A stretch of 64,000 bases of DNA from Peptostreptococcus canis (GTDB lineage Bacteria; Bacillota; Clostridia; Peptostreptococcales; Peptostreptococcaceae): NCBI RefSeq assembly GCF_014229965.1, contig NZ_JABGBW010000001.1, positions 325,769 to 389,768 of the forward strand, given 5' to 3'. The position numbers were made by a program, and so were the translations under genes. Shown in pieces: positions 1-8,980 of the stretch (its first letter is position 1; every line of letters begins with the position of its first letter). The notes under the pieces are model-generated. The model did not search any database. It was not told the origin of the DNA and saw only the letters and a list, made by a program, of their open reading frames with translations.

Positions 1-1511
1 TCATCAAGATTTGCTAAAACTTCTGCATATTTACTTTCATTGGCTACTTGAAGTTCTGCCTTCTTTTTATAGTTATTTATGGTAGCAGTACTTTTGTTGA
101 CCGGTTGTATAGTTCCAGTTCCTGCAACACATCCTCCAGGACAGGCCATACCTTCAAGAAGATATCCATTTCTTTTCCCCGCTTTTGCAAGTAAAAGCAT
201 ATTTCTGCATTCTTTTAATCCATCCGCTTTGTCAATAGGTACTTCTCTATCCGGATCTATTTTCTTTATTACATCCACAACTGCACTAGCAACTCCTCCT
301 GATACAGCAAATCCTCTACCGGCACCAGTACCATAATTAAAATTAGTAGCTGGTTCCATCTCTTCAAGCTTGATTCCTTTAGCTTCAAACATACCCATTA
401 CTTCTTCAAAAGTAAGAACATAATCGACATGACTCTTAACAGATTTTCTTGTTGCTTCAAGTTTTTTAGATACGCAAGGTCCTATAAAAACAACCTTAGA
501 ATCTTCATATCTCTGCTTTATAAATCTGGCTGTAAATACCATCGGTGTCATAGCCATGGAGATATTTTCCTTGAATTCTGGGAATTGTTTTTTTGCCATA
601 ACTGACCAAGACGGACAACAAGATGTAGCCATGAAGTCTAATTTTTCTGGTACTTTTGCAAGATAATCTTCAGCTTCTTCGATAGTACATAAATCTGCAC
701 CTATAGCAACTTCAACAACATCAAAGAAACCGAGTTCAAGAAGGGCAGCTTTTAACTTTTCTGGAGTAACCTTAGGTCCAAATTGACCGGCAAAAGCAGG
801 TGCTATTTCAGCAATGACTTTATTTCCAGTTTTCATTTCATTGATTAACTGAAATATTTGAGTTTTATCTGCTATTGCTCCAAATGGACATGAAGATATA
901 CATACACCACAAGAAACACATTTATCATAATCTATTGTAGCTCTTCCAAGTTCATCTGATTTTATGGCATCCATACCACAAGAAACGGCACATGGTCTCT
1001 CTAATTTAACGATTGCAGAATAAGGACAAACGTTTTTACATCTTCCACATTTTATACATTTTTCCTGATCTATAAATGATTTGCCATTCACCATTGAAAC
1101 TGCATTTTTCGGACAGACTTCAATACAAGGTCTGGCTAAGCAACCCCTACATATATCTGTTGTTTTGTATACGTTGTCTGGACATGAATTACATGCAAAT
1201 TTGATAATATTAACAAATGGTGGTTTATATATAATATTTTGAACAGTATGTTCATCTATTCCAGTTGACAGAGGGGCATGTTCATTTACCTTTCTAAGAG
1301 GTAATCCCATTGCCAATCTGATTCTTTCACCAACAATTGCTCTTTCAAGAAAAATACTTTCTCTTATCTGGGCAACTTCCCCAGGAACTATCTTGTAAGG
1401 AATTTCTTCCAATTTATTGTAATCTTCACCTTCATAAGCAAATCTAGCAACTTCGGTGAAAACATCACGACGTACTTTCGCTATTACCGTGAAAATACCT
1501 TTTAAGCTCAT
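1..1511 (-). CDS. [FeFe] hydrogenase, group-B-like (3' end cut by window edge)
   Basis: Iron-only hydrogenase that interconverts protons and H2 using ferredoxin-type electrons; a cytoplasmic enzyme of anaerobes. Reading from the ATG (preceded by AGGGGAGG), Cys-rich 4Fe-4S motifs occur around residues 115-200 (for example CIKCGRCKNVCP and CVSCGVCISSCP). The three H-cluster motifs follow: TSCCPSW near residue 295, GPCVSKK near 343 and EGMACPGGC near 455. GPCVSKK in place of MPCxxKxxE, and the absence of an N-terminal 2Fe-2S domain, point to the less-studied group B rather than the CpI-like group A; that subgroup call is inference. About 503 codons lie in the window and the C-terminus is missing. 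The gene appears monocistronic at its 5' end. Confidence 0.9.
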   Translation of the reverse strand, partial: MSLKGIFTVIAKVRRDVFTEVARFAYEGEDYNKLEEIPYKIVPGEVAQIRESIFLERAIVGERIRLAMGLPLRKVNEHAPLSTGIDEHTVQNIIYKPPFVNIIKFACNSCPDNVYKTTDICRGCLARPCIEVCPKNAVSMVNGKSFIDQEKCIKCGRCKNVCPYSAIVKLERPCAVSCGMDAIKSDELGRATIDYDKCVSCGVCISSCPFGAIADKTQIFQLINEMKTGNKVIAEIAPAFAGQFGPKVTPEKLKAALLELGFFDVVEVAIGADLCTIEEAEDYLAKVPEKLDFMATSCCPSWSVMAKKQFPEFKENISMAMTPMVFTARFIKQRYEDSKVVFIGPCVSKKLEATRKSVKSHVDYVLTFEEVMGMFEAKGIKLEEMEPATNFNYGTGAGRGFAVSGGVASAVVDVIKKIDPDREVPIDKADGLKECRNMLLLAKAGKRNGYLLEGMACPGGCVAGTGTIQPVNKSTATINNYKKKAELQVANESKYAEVLANLD

Positions 1512-1955
1512 TTCTTTACCTCCCCTGAAATACTCTTAATTACTCTTAGCGTTACAAGTATAACATATTTATTAATGAAAAGGAACACAATTTGTTGCAA
1601 TATTTTTAAAAAAAATTAACATTGTTTATAAAATTTAAAAGTGAATAATGGCTATTTAACTTTAGTTTATTAAAAAAAGTGATAAAAACTGAAATTATAG
1701 AAAATTCATATTATTTATTTTGTATAATAAAAAATTAATAAAAAACAGTATTTGTTAACAATAAATTAACTTATTATTGTATTTTATTTAATTTGATGTT
1801 CATAAAGAATAGTATAAGAGTAAATAAAAAATGGTAAAAAAGTATTTCAATGTAGTCAAAACTTTTTCTATGTCGACAAAAATATTTTTAACAAAGTAAT
1901 TTAAATTATTATAGAAGAAATAATTGTAATTATATTTCTAAAGATATTTTTATAT

Positions 1956-2086
1956 AAAAGGGATGTCTCTTAAGTCTAAGATATATTTCTTCAAAATAGT
2001 TATCAAAAACTGAGAATACAAATTATTAAAAATATGTATTTATATAATATATCAAAATTATAGATTCTAGAGTCATCCCTTATGTA
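1956..2086. repeat. ~130-bp element bounded by imperfect ~25-bp inverted repeats
   Basis: The gene-free stretch 1512-2123 is very AT-rich and holds one clear structure. AAGGGATGTCTCT at 1958-1970 is matched in inverted orientation by AGAGTCATCCCTT at 2069-2081, one mismatch in 13. Weaker pairing continues inward to about 25 bp, leaving a loop of roughly 85 bp of AT-rich DNA. It could be a miniature inverted-repeat element, a decayed insertion-sequence end pair, or a large terminator for the ferritin-like gene downstream of it on the minus strand. No coding sequence is seen inside. Confidence 0.45.
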
Positions 2087-2123
2087 ATCTTATATTTAAT
2101 TTTAGGTATTTTTATGTTCTTTT

Positions 2124-2630
2124 TTAGAATGGTGCAAAACTATTGCTAAACCAAGAATGTTCAGTCGCCAGTTTTATTTCTTCATTGAAAGAATCTCTAT
2201 GAACAATTTCCCAATCAGCCAAAGTTTCAAGTAGTTTTTTAGCATTAGGATCTTCGGCTTTTTCGGCAGCCTTTGAATAAAAATCGGCAAAATCACTTTC
2301 CATACCATATGCCATTCTAAGTATTGGTAAATCTAAAACGGCTTTTGAAAAATCTATACTCTTGATATCTCTTTCATTTGTTTTAAAGATATCTTCTGCC
2401 TTACCTATAGATTTAATATCAAATTCTGCAAATAATCCATCTTGTTCAACTTTTTTAAGTTGTTTTTCAAGGATTTCATAATGTTCATCTTCCATTTCAG
2501 CAAGTTGTTTAAATATTTCTTTATTTGAGTCTTCCTCAACTTTATCCATATACATTTTATAGAACTCGCCCGCTTTTCTCTCCATGTTCATTGCATATTT
2601 TAGAATATCAATATAATTATTTTTCTGCAT
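2124..2630 (-). CDS. ferritin-like diiron protein (rubrerythrin family, no rubredoxin domain)
   Basis: A 168-residue four-helix-bundle protein of the rubrerythrin/ferritin-like family, typically involved in peroxide detoxification or iron handling in anaerobes. Metal-ligand patterns are visible: Glu near residue 17, ExxH at residues 47-50 (EDEH), a second Glu in GMESDF, and a second ExxH in DWEIVH. It lacks the C-terminal rubredoxin Cys4 domain of full rubrerythrins, so its electron donor is unclear. Start chosen at the ATG 6-7 bases after GGAGGT. It stands alone, with no operon partner. Confidence 0.8.
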   Translation of the reverse strand: MQKNNYIDILKYAMNMERKAGEFYKMYMDKVEEDSNKEIFKQLAEMEDEHYEILEKQLKKVEQDGLFAEFDIKSIGKAEDIFKTNERDIKSIDFSKAVLDLPILRMAYGMESDFADFYSKAAEKAEDPNAKKLLETLADWEIVHRDSFNEEIKLATEHSWFSNSFAPF

Positions 2631-2867
2631 ATTATTACCTCCATAACATATAAATAAATTTTTTAAAATAAAAATCTGTATTTAAAATATACCCAACAAA
2701 ATACCAACAAACCATTTAAAAAAACTTTTTCCTACAAAATACGAGAACAATTTAAATATTTATGATGAAATATAAAATGTTTATAGCTACATTTTTTGTC
2801 AAAGGAGTATATGTAAAGACTATAATAATATTGATGATTATATAATATAATCAATATCGATTTAATA

Positions 2868-2896
2868 TTGCAAAAGGGAGTAATATATTATATAAT
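2868..2896 (+). promoter_or_regulatory. sigma-A-type promoter of the valS leader
   Basis: TTGCAA (2868-2873) and TATAAT (2891-2896) are separated by exactly 17 bp. Transcription would start near 2903, just before the first helix of the T-box leader. Confidence 0.7.
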
Positions 2897-2902
2897 TTAG
2901 AC

Positions 2903-3249
2903 ATTACATTAATAGTTTAATCACTTTGATAAAGAGGAGTAAAAATATCTGGTTTTATAGAGAGAAAATGTTTGGTGGAAATTTTTTAGACAGGATATTT
3001 TGAAGGTAGCTTTTGAGTGGACTGTATGAAGGTTAAATTATTCTTAGATAGAATTAAATGTCTTATAAATGAAAATACTTATTGAACATTTAGCCATTAG
3101 TCTTTTTCTATTGAGTTTTTAAGATAAATTTAGTTGTGTAATACGGTACGGGTAATTTCGTTAAAGATTTTGAGTGTCGAATTTATAAATTCGGAATAAA
3201 GGTGGTAACGCGAGCTTTTCGTCCTTTTTTGGATGAGAAGCTCTTTTTT
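2903..3249 (+). promoter_or_regulatory. T-box riboswitch (valine, GTA specifier) with terminator
   Basis: tRNA-sensing leader of valS. The T-box core AAAGGTGGTAACGCG lies at 3198-3212. It overlaps a terminator, GAGCTTTTCGTCC (3212-3224) paired with GGATGAGAAGCTC (3231-3243), followed by six T. Stem I can be drawn by hand: CACTT/GAGTG at its base and AATATC/GATATT above, enclosing the specifier loop. That loop carries AGTA on the 5' side and GAAGGTAGC on the 3' side, placing a valine GTA codon at 3006-3008. Uncharged tRNA-Val pairing with GTA and with the T-box bulge would favour antitermination. Confidence 0.93.
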
Positions 3250-3311
3250 AGTATTAGAATTATATTTATATATAAATTATTCATTGGCAATTATAATAGG
3301 AGGTACAAATT

Positions 3312-5966
3312 ATGGAAAGGAATTTAGCGAAAAACTATAATCCCAAAGATTTTGAGGAGAGAATTTATCAAGAATGGCAGGAAAAAGGCTGCTTTAAGTC
3401 AGAAATTAATAAAGATAAGAAATCATTTACTATTGTAATGCCTCCTCCAAATATCACTGGACAACTTCATATGGGTCATGCTCTTGATGATACCCTACAG
3501 GATATTCTTATAAGATGGAAGAGAATGGATGGATTTGAAGCACTATGGATTCCGGGAACTGATCATGCGTCTATAGCTACTGAAGTAAAAGTAGTAGATA
3601 GAATTAAAAAGGAAACCGGAAAAACAAAGTATGAAGTAGGCAGAGAAGAATTTTTAAAACAAGCATGGGCCTGGAAAGAAGAATTTGGAGGAAAGATAGT
3701 CAATCAGGTAAAAAAACTGGGAGCATCATGTGACTGGGATAAAGAGAGATTTACAATGGATGAAGGATGTAATAAGGCCGTTACCAAATTCTTTGTAAAG
3801 CTTTATGAAGAGGGACATATATACAGGGGCAATAGAATTATAAATTGGTGTCCAGACTGTCTAACTACTCTATCTGATGCAGAAGTAGAACATGAAGATA
3901 AAGATGGTAATTTTTGGCATATTAAATATCCTATTAAAGATAGTGATGAATTTCTTGAAATAGCGACTACCAGACCGGAAACAATGCTTGGTGATAGTGG
4001 TATAGCAGTTCATCCGGAAGATGACAGATATAGACATTTGATAGGAAAATATGCAATATTGCCACTAGTTGGAAGAGAATTGCCCATAGTAGCAGATGAA
4101 TATGTAGATATGGAATTTGGTACCGGTGCAGTTAAAATGACTCCGGCTCATGATCCTAATGATTTTGAAGTTGGTAAAAGGCATGGATTAGAAGAAATAA
4201 ATGTAATGAATGATGATGCTACAATGAATGAACTTGCCGGAAAATATAGAGGAATGGATAGATATGAATGTAGAAAAGAACTTGTTAAAGATTTAGATGA
4301 ATCAGGTTACTTGATAAATATCAAAAAACACGACCATGCGGTAGGAACTTGTTATAGATGTCATACTGTAATCGAGCCTAGATTATCTTTACAATGGTTT
4401 GTTAAAATGGATGAACTTGCTAAGCCTGCAATAGATATATTAAAAAATGGAGACTTGAAGTTTGTTCCGGAAAAATTTGATAAGACTTACCTGCAGTGGT
4501 TGGAAAATATAAGAGACTGGTGTGTATCACGTCAATTATGGTGGGGACATCAAATTCCCGCTTACTATTGTCAGGAATGTGGTGAAATCATGGTTTCAGA
4601 AGAACATCCTGCTTCATGTTCAAAATGTAGTTCAACTAATATAAAACAAGATGATGATGTTCTCGATACTTGGTTTTCATCCGGGTTATGGCCTTTTGAA
4701 GTACTTGGATGGCCTAAAAAAACTGAAGAATTAGATTACTACTATCCTACTGGAGTATTAGTGACCGGATATGATATAATATTTTTCTGGGTAGTTAGAA
4801 TGGCATTTAGTGCGATGTTCTGTATGAATGAAAAGCCATTTGATTATGTATTAGTACATGGATTAGTTAGAGATTCTGAAGGAAGAAAGATGTCTAAATC
4901 TCTTGGAAACGGTATAGATCCATTAGAAATAATAGAACAATATGGTGCAGATGCTCTTAGGTTCACTCTGACAACAGGAAATTCTCCTGGAAATGATATG
5001 AGATTTTATATGGAAAGAGTTGAATTTGCACGTAATTTTAACAATAAATTATGGAATGCATCAAGATTTGTTTTTATGAATTTAGAAGACGAAACTCTTT
5101 TAGAGAATTTAACTAGAGATGAGATAAAAAATAATCTAACTTTGGCAGATAAATGGATAATTTCCAGAACAAACAGAATAGTTAAAGAAGTCGGAGAAAA
5201 TATGGACAAATTTGAACTGGGTATCGCTTTATCTAAGGCTTATGACTTTACTTGGTCAGAATACTGTGATTGGTACATAGAAATAGTAAAGCCAAGACTG
5301 TACGGAGAAGATAGAGAGGCTAAAAGAGCAGCTTTATATACTTTAACTTATGTACTTGAAAAAATTCTTAAATTGCTCCATCCGTTCATACCATTTATTA
5401 CGGAAGAGATATACTCATATCTTCCAACTGTTGAAGGTTTAATTATTAAAGCTCAATATCCACATTTTGATGAGAATGACAACATGGAAATTGAAGAAAC
5501 TAAAATGGACTTAATTATGGAAGCTATTAGGAATGTTAGAAATGTAAGAGCAGAGATGAATGTTCCACCTTCAAAGAAGGCTAAAATTATAATTGTTCCG
5601 GTAAATGGCAAAAAAGAAGCGATGGAAGATGGAAAAGAGTACTTTAAATCACTTGCTTCTGCATCTGAGGTTGAAATAAAAGACACCAAAGAAGGAATAC
5701 CTGAAGATGCCGTATCTATAGTGATTGATGGAGTTGAATTATTTATACCTCTTGACGAGCTTGTTGATTTCGAAAAAGAAAAAGAAAGACTGAATAAAGA
5801 AAAAGAAAAAGCCATGTCAGAAATAAAGAGAGTAGAGGGCAAACTAAATAACCCTGGATTTATGAATAAAGCTCCGGAAAAGTTAGTAGAGGAAGAAAAA
5901 GCGAAAAAGGAAAAATTTGAAGAAATCCTAAAAACTATTGAAGAAAGATTGAAAAAGTTTAATTAA
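3312..5966 (+). CDS. valS: valyl-tRNA synthetase
   Basis: Class I aminoacyl-tRNA synthetase that charges tRNA-Val. The 884-residue length is normal. The HIGH signature appears as HMGH at residues 53-56 within [14 protein letters not shown], and the KMSKS loop is intact at residues 526-530. The editing (CP1) domain lies between them, with a Cys-rich zinc-type stretch (CQECG then CSKC) around residues 420-440. The anticodon-binding domain follows, and the last ~70 residues form the Lys/Glu-rich coiled-coil arm. Start is the ATG 7 bases after AGGAGG. Expression is controlled by the upstream valine T-box. Confidence 0.98.
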   Translation: MERNLAKNYNPKDFEERIYQEWQEKGCFKSEINKDKKSFTIVMPPPNITGQLHMGHALDDTLQDILIRWKRMDGFEALWIPGTDHASIATEVKVVDRIKKETGKTKYEVGREEFLKQAWAWKEEFGGKIVNQVKKLGASCDWDKERFTMDEGCNKAVTKFFVKLYEEGHIYRGNRIINWCPDCLTTLSDAEVEHEDKDGNFWHIKYPIKDSDEFLEIATTRPETMLGDSGIAVHPEDDRYRHLIGKYAILPLVGRELPIVADEYVDMEFGTGAVKMTPAHDPNDFEVGKRHGLEEINVMNDDATMNELAGKYRGMDRYECRKELVKDLDESGYLINIKKHDHAVGTCYRCHTVIEPRLSLQWFVKMDELAKPAIDILKNGDLKFVPEKFDKTYLQWLENIRDWCVSRQLWWGHQIPAYYCQECGEIMVSEEHPASCSKCSSTNIKQDDDVLDTWFSSGLWPFEVLGWPKKTEELDYYYPTGVLVTGYDIIFFWVVRMAFSAMFCMNEKPFDYVLVHGLVRDSEGRKMSKSLGNGIDPLEIIEQYGADALRFTLTTGNSPGNDMRFYMERVEFARNFNNKLWNASRFVFMNLEDETLLENLTRDEIKNNLTLADKWIISRTNRIVKEVGENMDKFELGIALSKAYDFTWSEYCDWYIEIVKPRLYGEDREAKRAALYTLTYVLEKILKLLHPFIPFITEEIYSYLPTVEGLIIKAQYPHFDENDNMEIEETKMDLIMEAIRNVRNVRAEMNVPPSKKAKIIIVPVNGKKEAMEDGKEYFKSLASASEVEIKDTKEGIPEDAVSIVIDGVELFIPLDELVDFEKEKERLNKEKEKAMSEIKRVEGKLNNPGFMNKAPEKLVEEEKAKKEKFEEILKTIEERLKKFN

Positions 5967-6023
5967 GGTAGCTATATAATATAGTAAGAATTTCTACTAG
6001 TGTAGATGATATTGAACGGGATT

Positions 6024-6095
6024 TAGCGTTGATGGTAAATATCCATAATTATTAATGATAAGAATGGATAATTTTCTATCAACGCTATTATTTCA
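6024..6095 (+). terminator. large hairpin downstream of valS
   Basis: TAGCGTTGAT (6024-6033) pairs perfectly with ATCAACGCTA (6078-6087). Nested ATCCAT/ATGGAT arms sit inside. A short T-containing tract follows but no clean U-run, so this is either a weak terminator of valS or an RNA-stabilising structure. Confidence 0.5.
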
Positions 6096-6216
6096 TATTT
6101 TTGTCATATAATAAATTTTACTATTTTTGACTTTTTTTCTGATTAGTATTAGATTAATAATTTTGTTGCAACAAATACTATTAAAAACAGATAAATAACT
6201 TTAAGCTACTTCATTA

Positions 6217-6957
6217 TTATCTAGTAAGTTCGCTAACATATTGTTGAATTGCATCGCATACATATTGAGCAGTCCCATCGCCAAATTTATCCAAATTTTC
6301 TTTAAATTCATTGTTTTGAACGTAGCCATGACCAATACTTGAGAATACTTCATATGAACAATCAAAAGAGTATTTACATAAATTTTTATGCAATTTTTGT
6401 GACAAATTCACGTTTTCTTTAGAAGTAGCTTCCATTCCATCTGACATGTTTCTTGAAAATTCAAAGAAAATCTCATTAAATCCATCAGCGATTTCTTGTT
6501 CTTTTCCCTTTTGTTTTTTAATTGAATTTTCGATCACTTCTTTTCCATATTTTTTAATGGCAGCTTGAGTGTATTTCTGATTGTCTTGATAAGTGAAACC
6601 ATTAAATTTTTCTTTTGTTGGCATAGTCAATCTCCTTTCCTCAGATTCTATTGTTTTCTCTAGAGTGTCTATTAGTGTTAAGAGTCTAGTTTTTTCATTT
6701 TGCATCAAATTTAGTTGTTTTTTAAAATGAATCAATAGGTCTTTATCTTCTTTTGTTAATAATTCTTTGATCTGTTTTAAGGAAAATCCTAAATACCTAT
6801 AAAACAATATGGTTTGCAGGATTGACATATCTTCCTCAGAGTAATACCTATAGCCATTTTGATTTTTTTGTGGAGACAAAAGTCCAATTTCATCATAATG
6901 ATGTAAAGTGCGCACCGATACACCACTGATTTCGCTTGCTTTTTTTATTAAATACAA
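6217..6957 (-). CDS. MerR-family transcriptional regulator with TipAS ligand-binding domain
   Basis: Autoregulatory activator of the TipA/Mta/SkgA type, which binds cationic peptide antibiotics or other hydrophobic ligands and distorts promoters with long spacers. Residues 1-70 are a canonical MerR winged helix (ASEISGVSVRTLHHYDEIGL then YRYY). Residues 80-115 form the dimerisation coil, and residues 120-246 match the TipAS antibiotic-recognition domain (FNGF, EFSRNM, GHGYVQNNEF). The start is TTG, not ATG, supported by TAGGAGGTGG four bases upstream. Its promoter has the 19-bp spacer expected for MerR regulation and lies immediately upstream, so the gene most likely controls itself. No adjacent efflux or resistance gene is seen. 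Confidence 0.88.
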   Translation of the reverse strand: MYLIKKASEISGVSVRTLHHYDEIGLLSPQKNQNGYRYYSEEDMSILQTILFYRYLGFSLKQIKELLTKEDKDLLIHFKKQLNLMQNEKTRLLTLIDTLEKTIESEERRLTMPTKEKFNGFTYQDNQKYTQAAIKKYGKEVIENSIKKQKGKEQEIADGFNEIFFEFSRNMSDGMEATSKENVNLSQKLHKNLCKYSFDCSYEVFSSIGHGYVQNNEFKENLDKFGDGTAQYVCDAIQQYVSELTR

Positions 6958-6980
6958 TTAACCACCTCCTAACGATATTT

Positions 6981-7011
6981 AGTATAAACCATCACGTTAT
7001 GTTATAGTCAA
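6981..7011 (-). promoter_or_regulatory. MerR-type promoter/operator with 19-bp spacer
   Basis: On the minus strand TTGACT (complement of 7006-7011) and TATACT (complement of 6981-6986) are 19 bp apart instead of 17. The spacer holds TAACATAACGTGATGGTTT, an imperfect dyad resembling operators of TipA/BmrR-type regulators. Such promoters are poorly used until the MerR protein untwists them. Confidence 0.75.
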
Positions 7012-7031
7012 TATATTTTTTAAAATATCAT

Positions 7032-7078
7032 AAAAAAAATGGATATTTTCAACAAAACAAATGTTGAGAATATCCACC
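7032..7078 (-). terminator. intrinsic terminator of the CWB2 gene
   Basis: GGATATTTTCAACA (7041-7054) pairs with TGTTGAGAATATCC (7062-7075) around a 7-base loop. On the minus strand the stem runs straight into a U-run (complement of 7032-7039), so it terminates the CWB2 gene before the MerR promoter. Confidence 0.85.
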
Positions 7079-7130
7079 TTTATACCAATTTATTTGGACA
7101 TTTTTCAGGTAATATATTTTATAATATTTA

Positions 7131-8235
7131 CTATTTTATAGCCTCTAATTCGTTTACTATACTATTTGATACTGAAGATTCTCCACCTACTATTATCACA
7201 TTTTTAATATTTTTATTAGTAGATAAATACTCTTTCGTATAGGCATTTAAATTATTTGATTCTGTTAATAGTATTGCTGCTTTTTTTGAACTTGCTAATG
7301 GTGTTGATGATAATGCATCAGCGTAATCCTTACCAGAGACCAGTACAATAGTATCGATATCCTTATTGATCATCTCTTTATAAGCCTTTGCAACAAGAAC
7401 AGCCGTTTCATATCTGTTTTTACCATCAAATCTAGTTTTTTCATAAGAATATTCCGGAACTGATGATTTACCACCAAAAATTAAATATGCCGAACCTTCT
7501 ATCTTATTTTTTGATTTTTCTATATTTGGAAACAAAGATAAATAATTATCATTTGGTCTTCTATTATATTGATACATAAAAGGTATCGCAGACAGGGCAT
7601 CCGGGAAATTATAGCCATCATATACAGCAATTATATCTGTATATGCAGAAATTTTAGGATTTCTACTTGCCATTAAATTCTTAATTTCAGTATCTACTTT
7701 GTGTGCTGTTTCAAGTCTATTTTTTCCTGATAATCTTTCCATATTAGATATATCTAAATCTTTAATTGTTTTATCAGAAATAGTTGATTTTCCACCAACT
7801 ACAAAAACTTTTTGAATTTTTAAAGGATTGTATCCTTTTTTAAAATCATTATTCAAACTGTTATTTTTAACAAAAACTAATGGGCAATTATATTCACTAG
7901 CTAACAAACCACCTGATAAGGCATCTACAAATGATTCTCCACTAGTTACAACTAGAAATTTAGAAGATGCTATTTCATCTAAATAATAGTATTTAGTTTT
8001 TAATGCCGTTTCATACCTGTTAATACCTGCAATTCTGGTAACATTTATCCTTTTTTTGTTCATCTTCTTTTTTATCACTTTCAACATTTTCATTGGACTT
8101 ATTATTTGTTGCAGCAATATCTGTGGAATGTTCTATTTCAGATGATACATTTTCATTGGCAAATATACTACTGCCGTTGATTAATATTATTAGTGACAAT
8201 AATATTGATGCGATGATCTTTTTATTTTTATTCAT
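7131..8235 (-). pseudogene. exported cell-wall-binding repeat 2 (CWB2) protein, split by a frameshift
   Basis: Two overlapping frames together make one surface protein. The first, from the ATG at 8235 (GGAGG 10 bases upstream), encodes a signal peptide (basic MNKNKK, hydrophobic ASILLSLIILING) and an acidic linker, then stops at about 8020. The second frame, from about 8050 down to 7131, carries three CWB2 repeats with the hallmarks RIAGINRYETA, SGESFVDALSGG and VFVVGGKSTIS. The frames join if one base is removed in an A7 run (8051-8057) or a nearby A6 run. CWB2 repeats anchor proteins to wall polymers. The ATG at 8235 is preferred because the promoter at 8282-8310 would start transcription downstream of any earlier codon. 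It may be a true pseudogene, a phase-variable gene, or an assembly error; intact paralogues lie at 37.0 and 57.7 kb. Confidence 0.8.
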
Positions 8236-8281
8236 ATTATTTATACCTCCAAAATAATTGTTTATAGAATTCATCAATAGA

Positions 8282-8310
8282 ATTATACTCTCATTCACGG
8301 AAATAGTCAA
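8282..8310 (-). promoter_or_regulatory. promoter of the CWB2 gene
   Basis: On the minus strand TTGACT (complement of 8305-8310) and TATAAT (complement of 8282-8287) are exactly 17 bp apart, about 45 bp upstream of the preferred ATG. Confidence 0.8.
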
Positions 8311-8328
8311 ATTCTAATGTTTAACCTG

Positions 8329-8364
8329 TAAAAACAAATATCTATTTATGAATATAAATAGATT
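8329..8364 (-). terminator. terminator of the aminotransferase/S-component operon
   Basis: On the minus strand ATCTATTTAT and ATAAATAGAT pair around a 4-base loop (plus-strand arms 8340-8349 and 8354-8363) and are followed by ATTTGTTTTTAC. It separates the operon from the CWB2 promoter. Confidence 0.6.
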
Positions 8365-8413
8365 AGTTTATAATAATAGTGTAATACTTCTAATCTCATA
8401 ATAAATTTTCACA

Positions 8414-8953
8414 TTATTCACCTAGGTGAAATCTCTTAAGTCCTTTGATTATAGGTAGAGCTATCATACCGCCTATTATACCTTGAAGAACATCACCAGG
8501 TATAGATGTGAATGGTTGAATCCAGTTTCCATATAATATTACTTCTGAAAAATAATACCCTATTATCATCCAAATTGTAGACACTAACATTGCCAATAGA
8601 TTTATTAGAATATTATTACCGTTATTTCCATTTATTCTGGAAATTTTACCTAAAATGTAGCCCATAATTCCACGGATAATAAAAGTAAAAGGTGCCCAGA
8701 CTGCCCATCCTGATAAAATATCAAATAATCCCATTCCGAATGCTCCCGAGATTGCACCTTTTTTTTCACCAAATACTATTGATGCTATAAATAACATACC
8801 TGTACCGAGGTGAATTAGTCCGCCTTTCATAGATATTGGAAGTGTTATATTTATAAATTTTGTGGCTATAAATACAAGTGCAGTAAGAAGTGCACATTCA
8901 ACTAGGTCTCTAGTTGAAATATTGGATTTTTTAGTTGTTAAAGTATTAGACAT
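8414..8953 (-). CDS. ECF transporter S component (COG4720-like), substrate unknown
   Basis: A 179-residue integral membrane protein with five or six hydrophobic segments, typical of substrate-capture (S) components of energy-coupling-factor vitamin transporters. The N-terminal region (STRDLVECALLTALVFIATK) and the LIHLGTGMLFIASIVFG and GAFGMGLFDILSGWAVW stretches match the ECF-ribofla_trS/HmpT-like group. The energising EcfAAT module is not in this window. It lies 27 bp downstream of the class V aminotransferase and is probably co-transcribed. A PLP-precursor or thiamin-precursor substrate would fit the neighbour, but that is inference. Confidence 0.8.
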   Translation of the reverse strand: MSNTLTTKKSNISTRDLVECALLTALVFIATKFINITLPISMKGGLIHLGTGMLFIASIVFGEKKGAISGAFGMGLFDILSGWAVWAPFTFIIRGIMGYILGKISRINGNNGNNILINLLAMLVSTIWMIIGYYFSEVILYGNWIQPFTSIPGDVLQGIIGGMIALPIIKGLKRFHLGE

Positions 8954-8980
8954 ATATTCCTCCTAATTTAGTATTGTATT

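Noticed and set aside
5453-5842. Antisense open frame within valS C-terminus
   Set aside because: Ser/Phe/Leu-rich translation typical of the reverse of a Lys/Glu-rich coiled coil; no ribosome site.
8051-8057. Programmed -1 frameshift at A AAA AAG in the CWB2 gene
   Set aside because: A -1 shift there reads GGA TAA and stops at once. The frame needed is +1 (or loss of one A), so the dnaX-type mechanism does not explain it.
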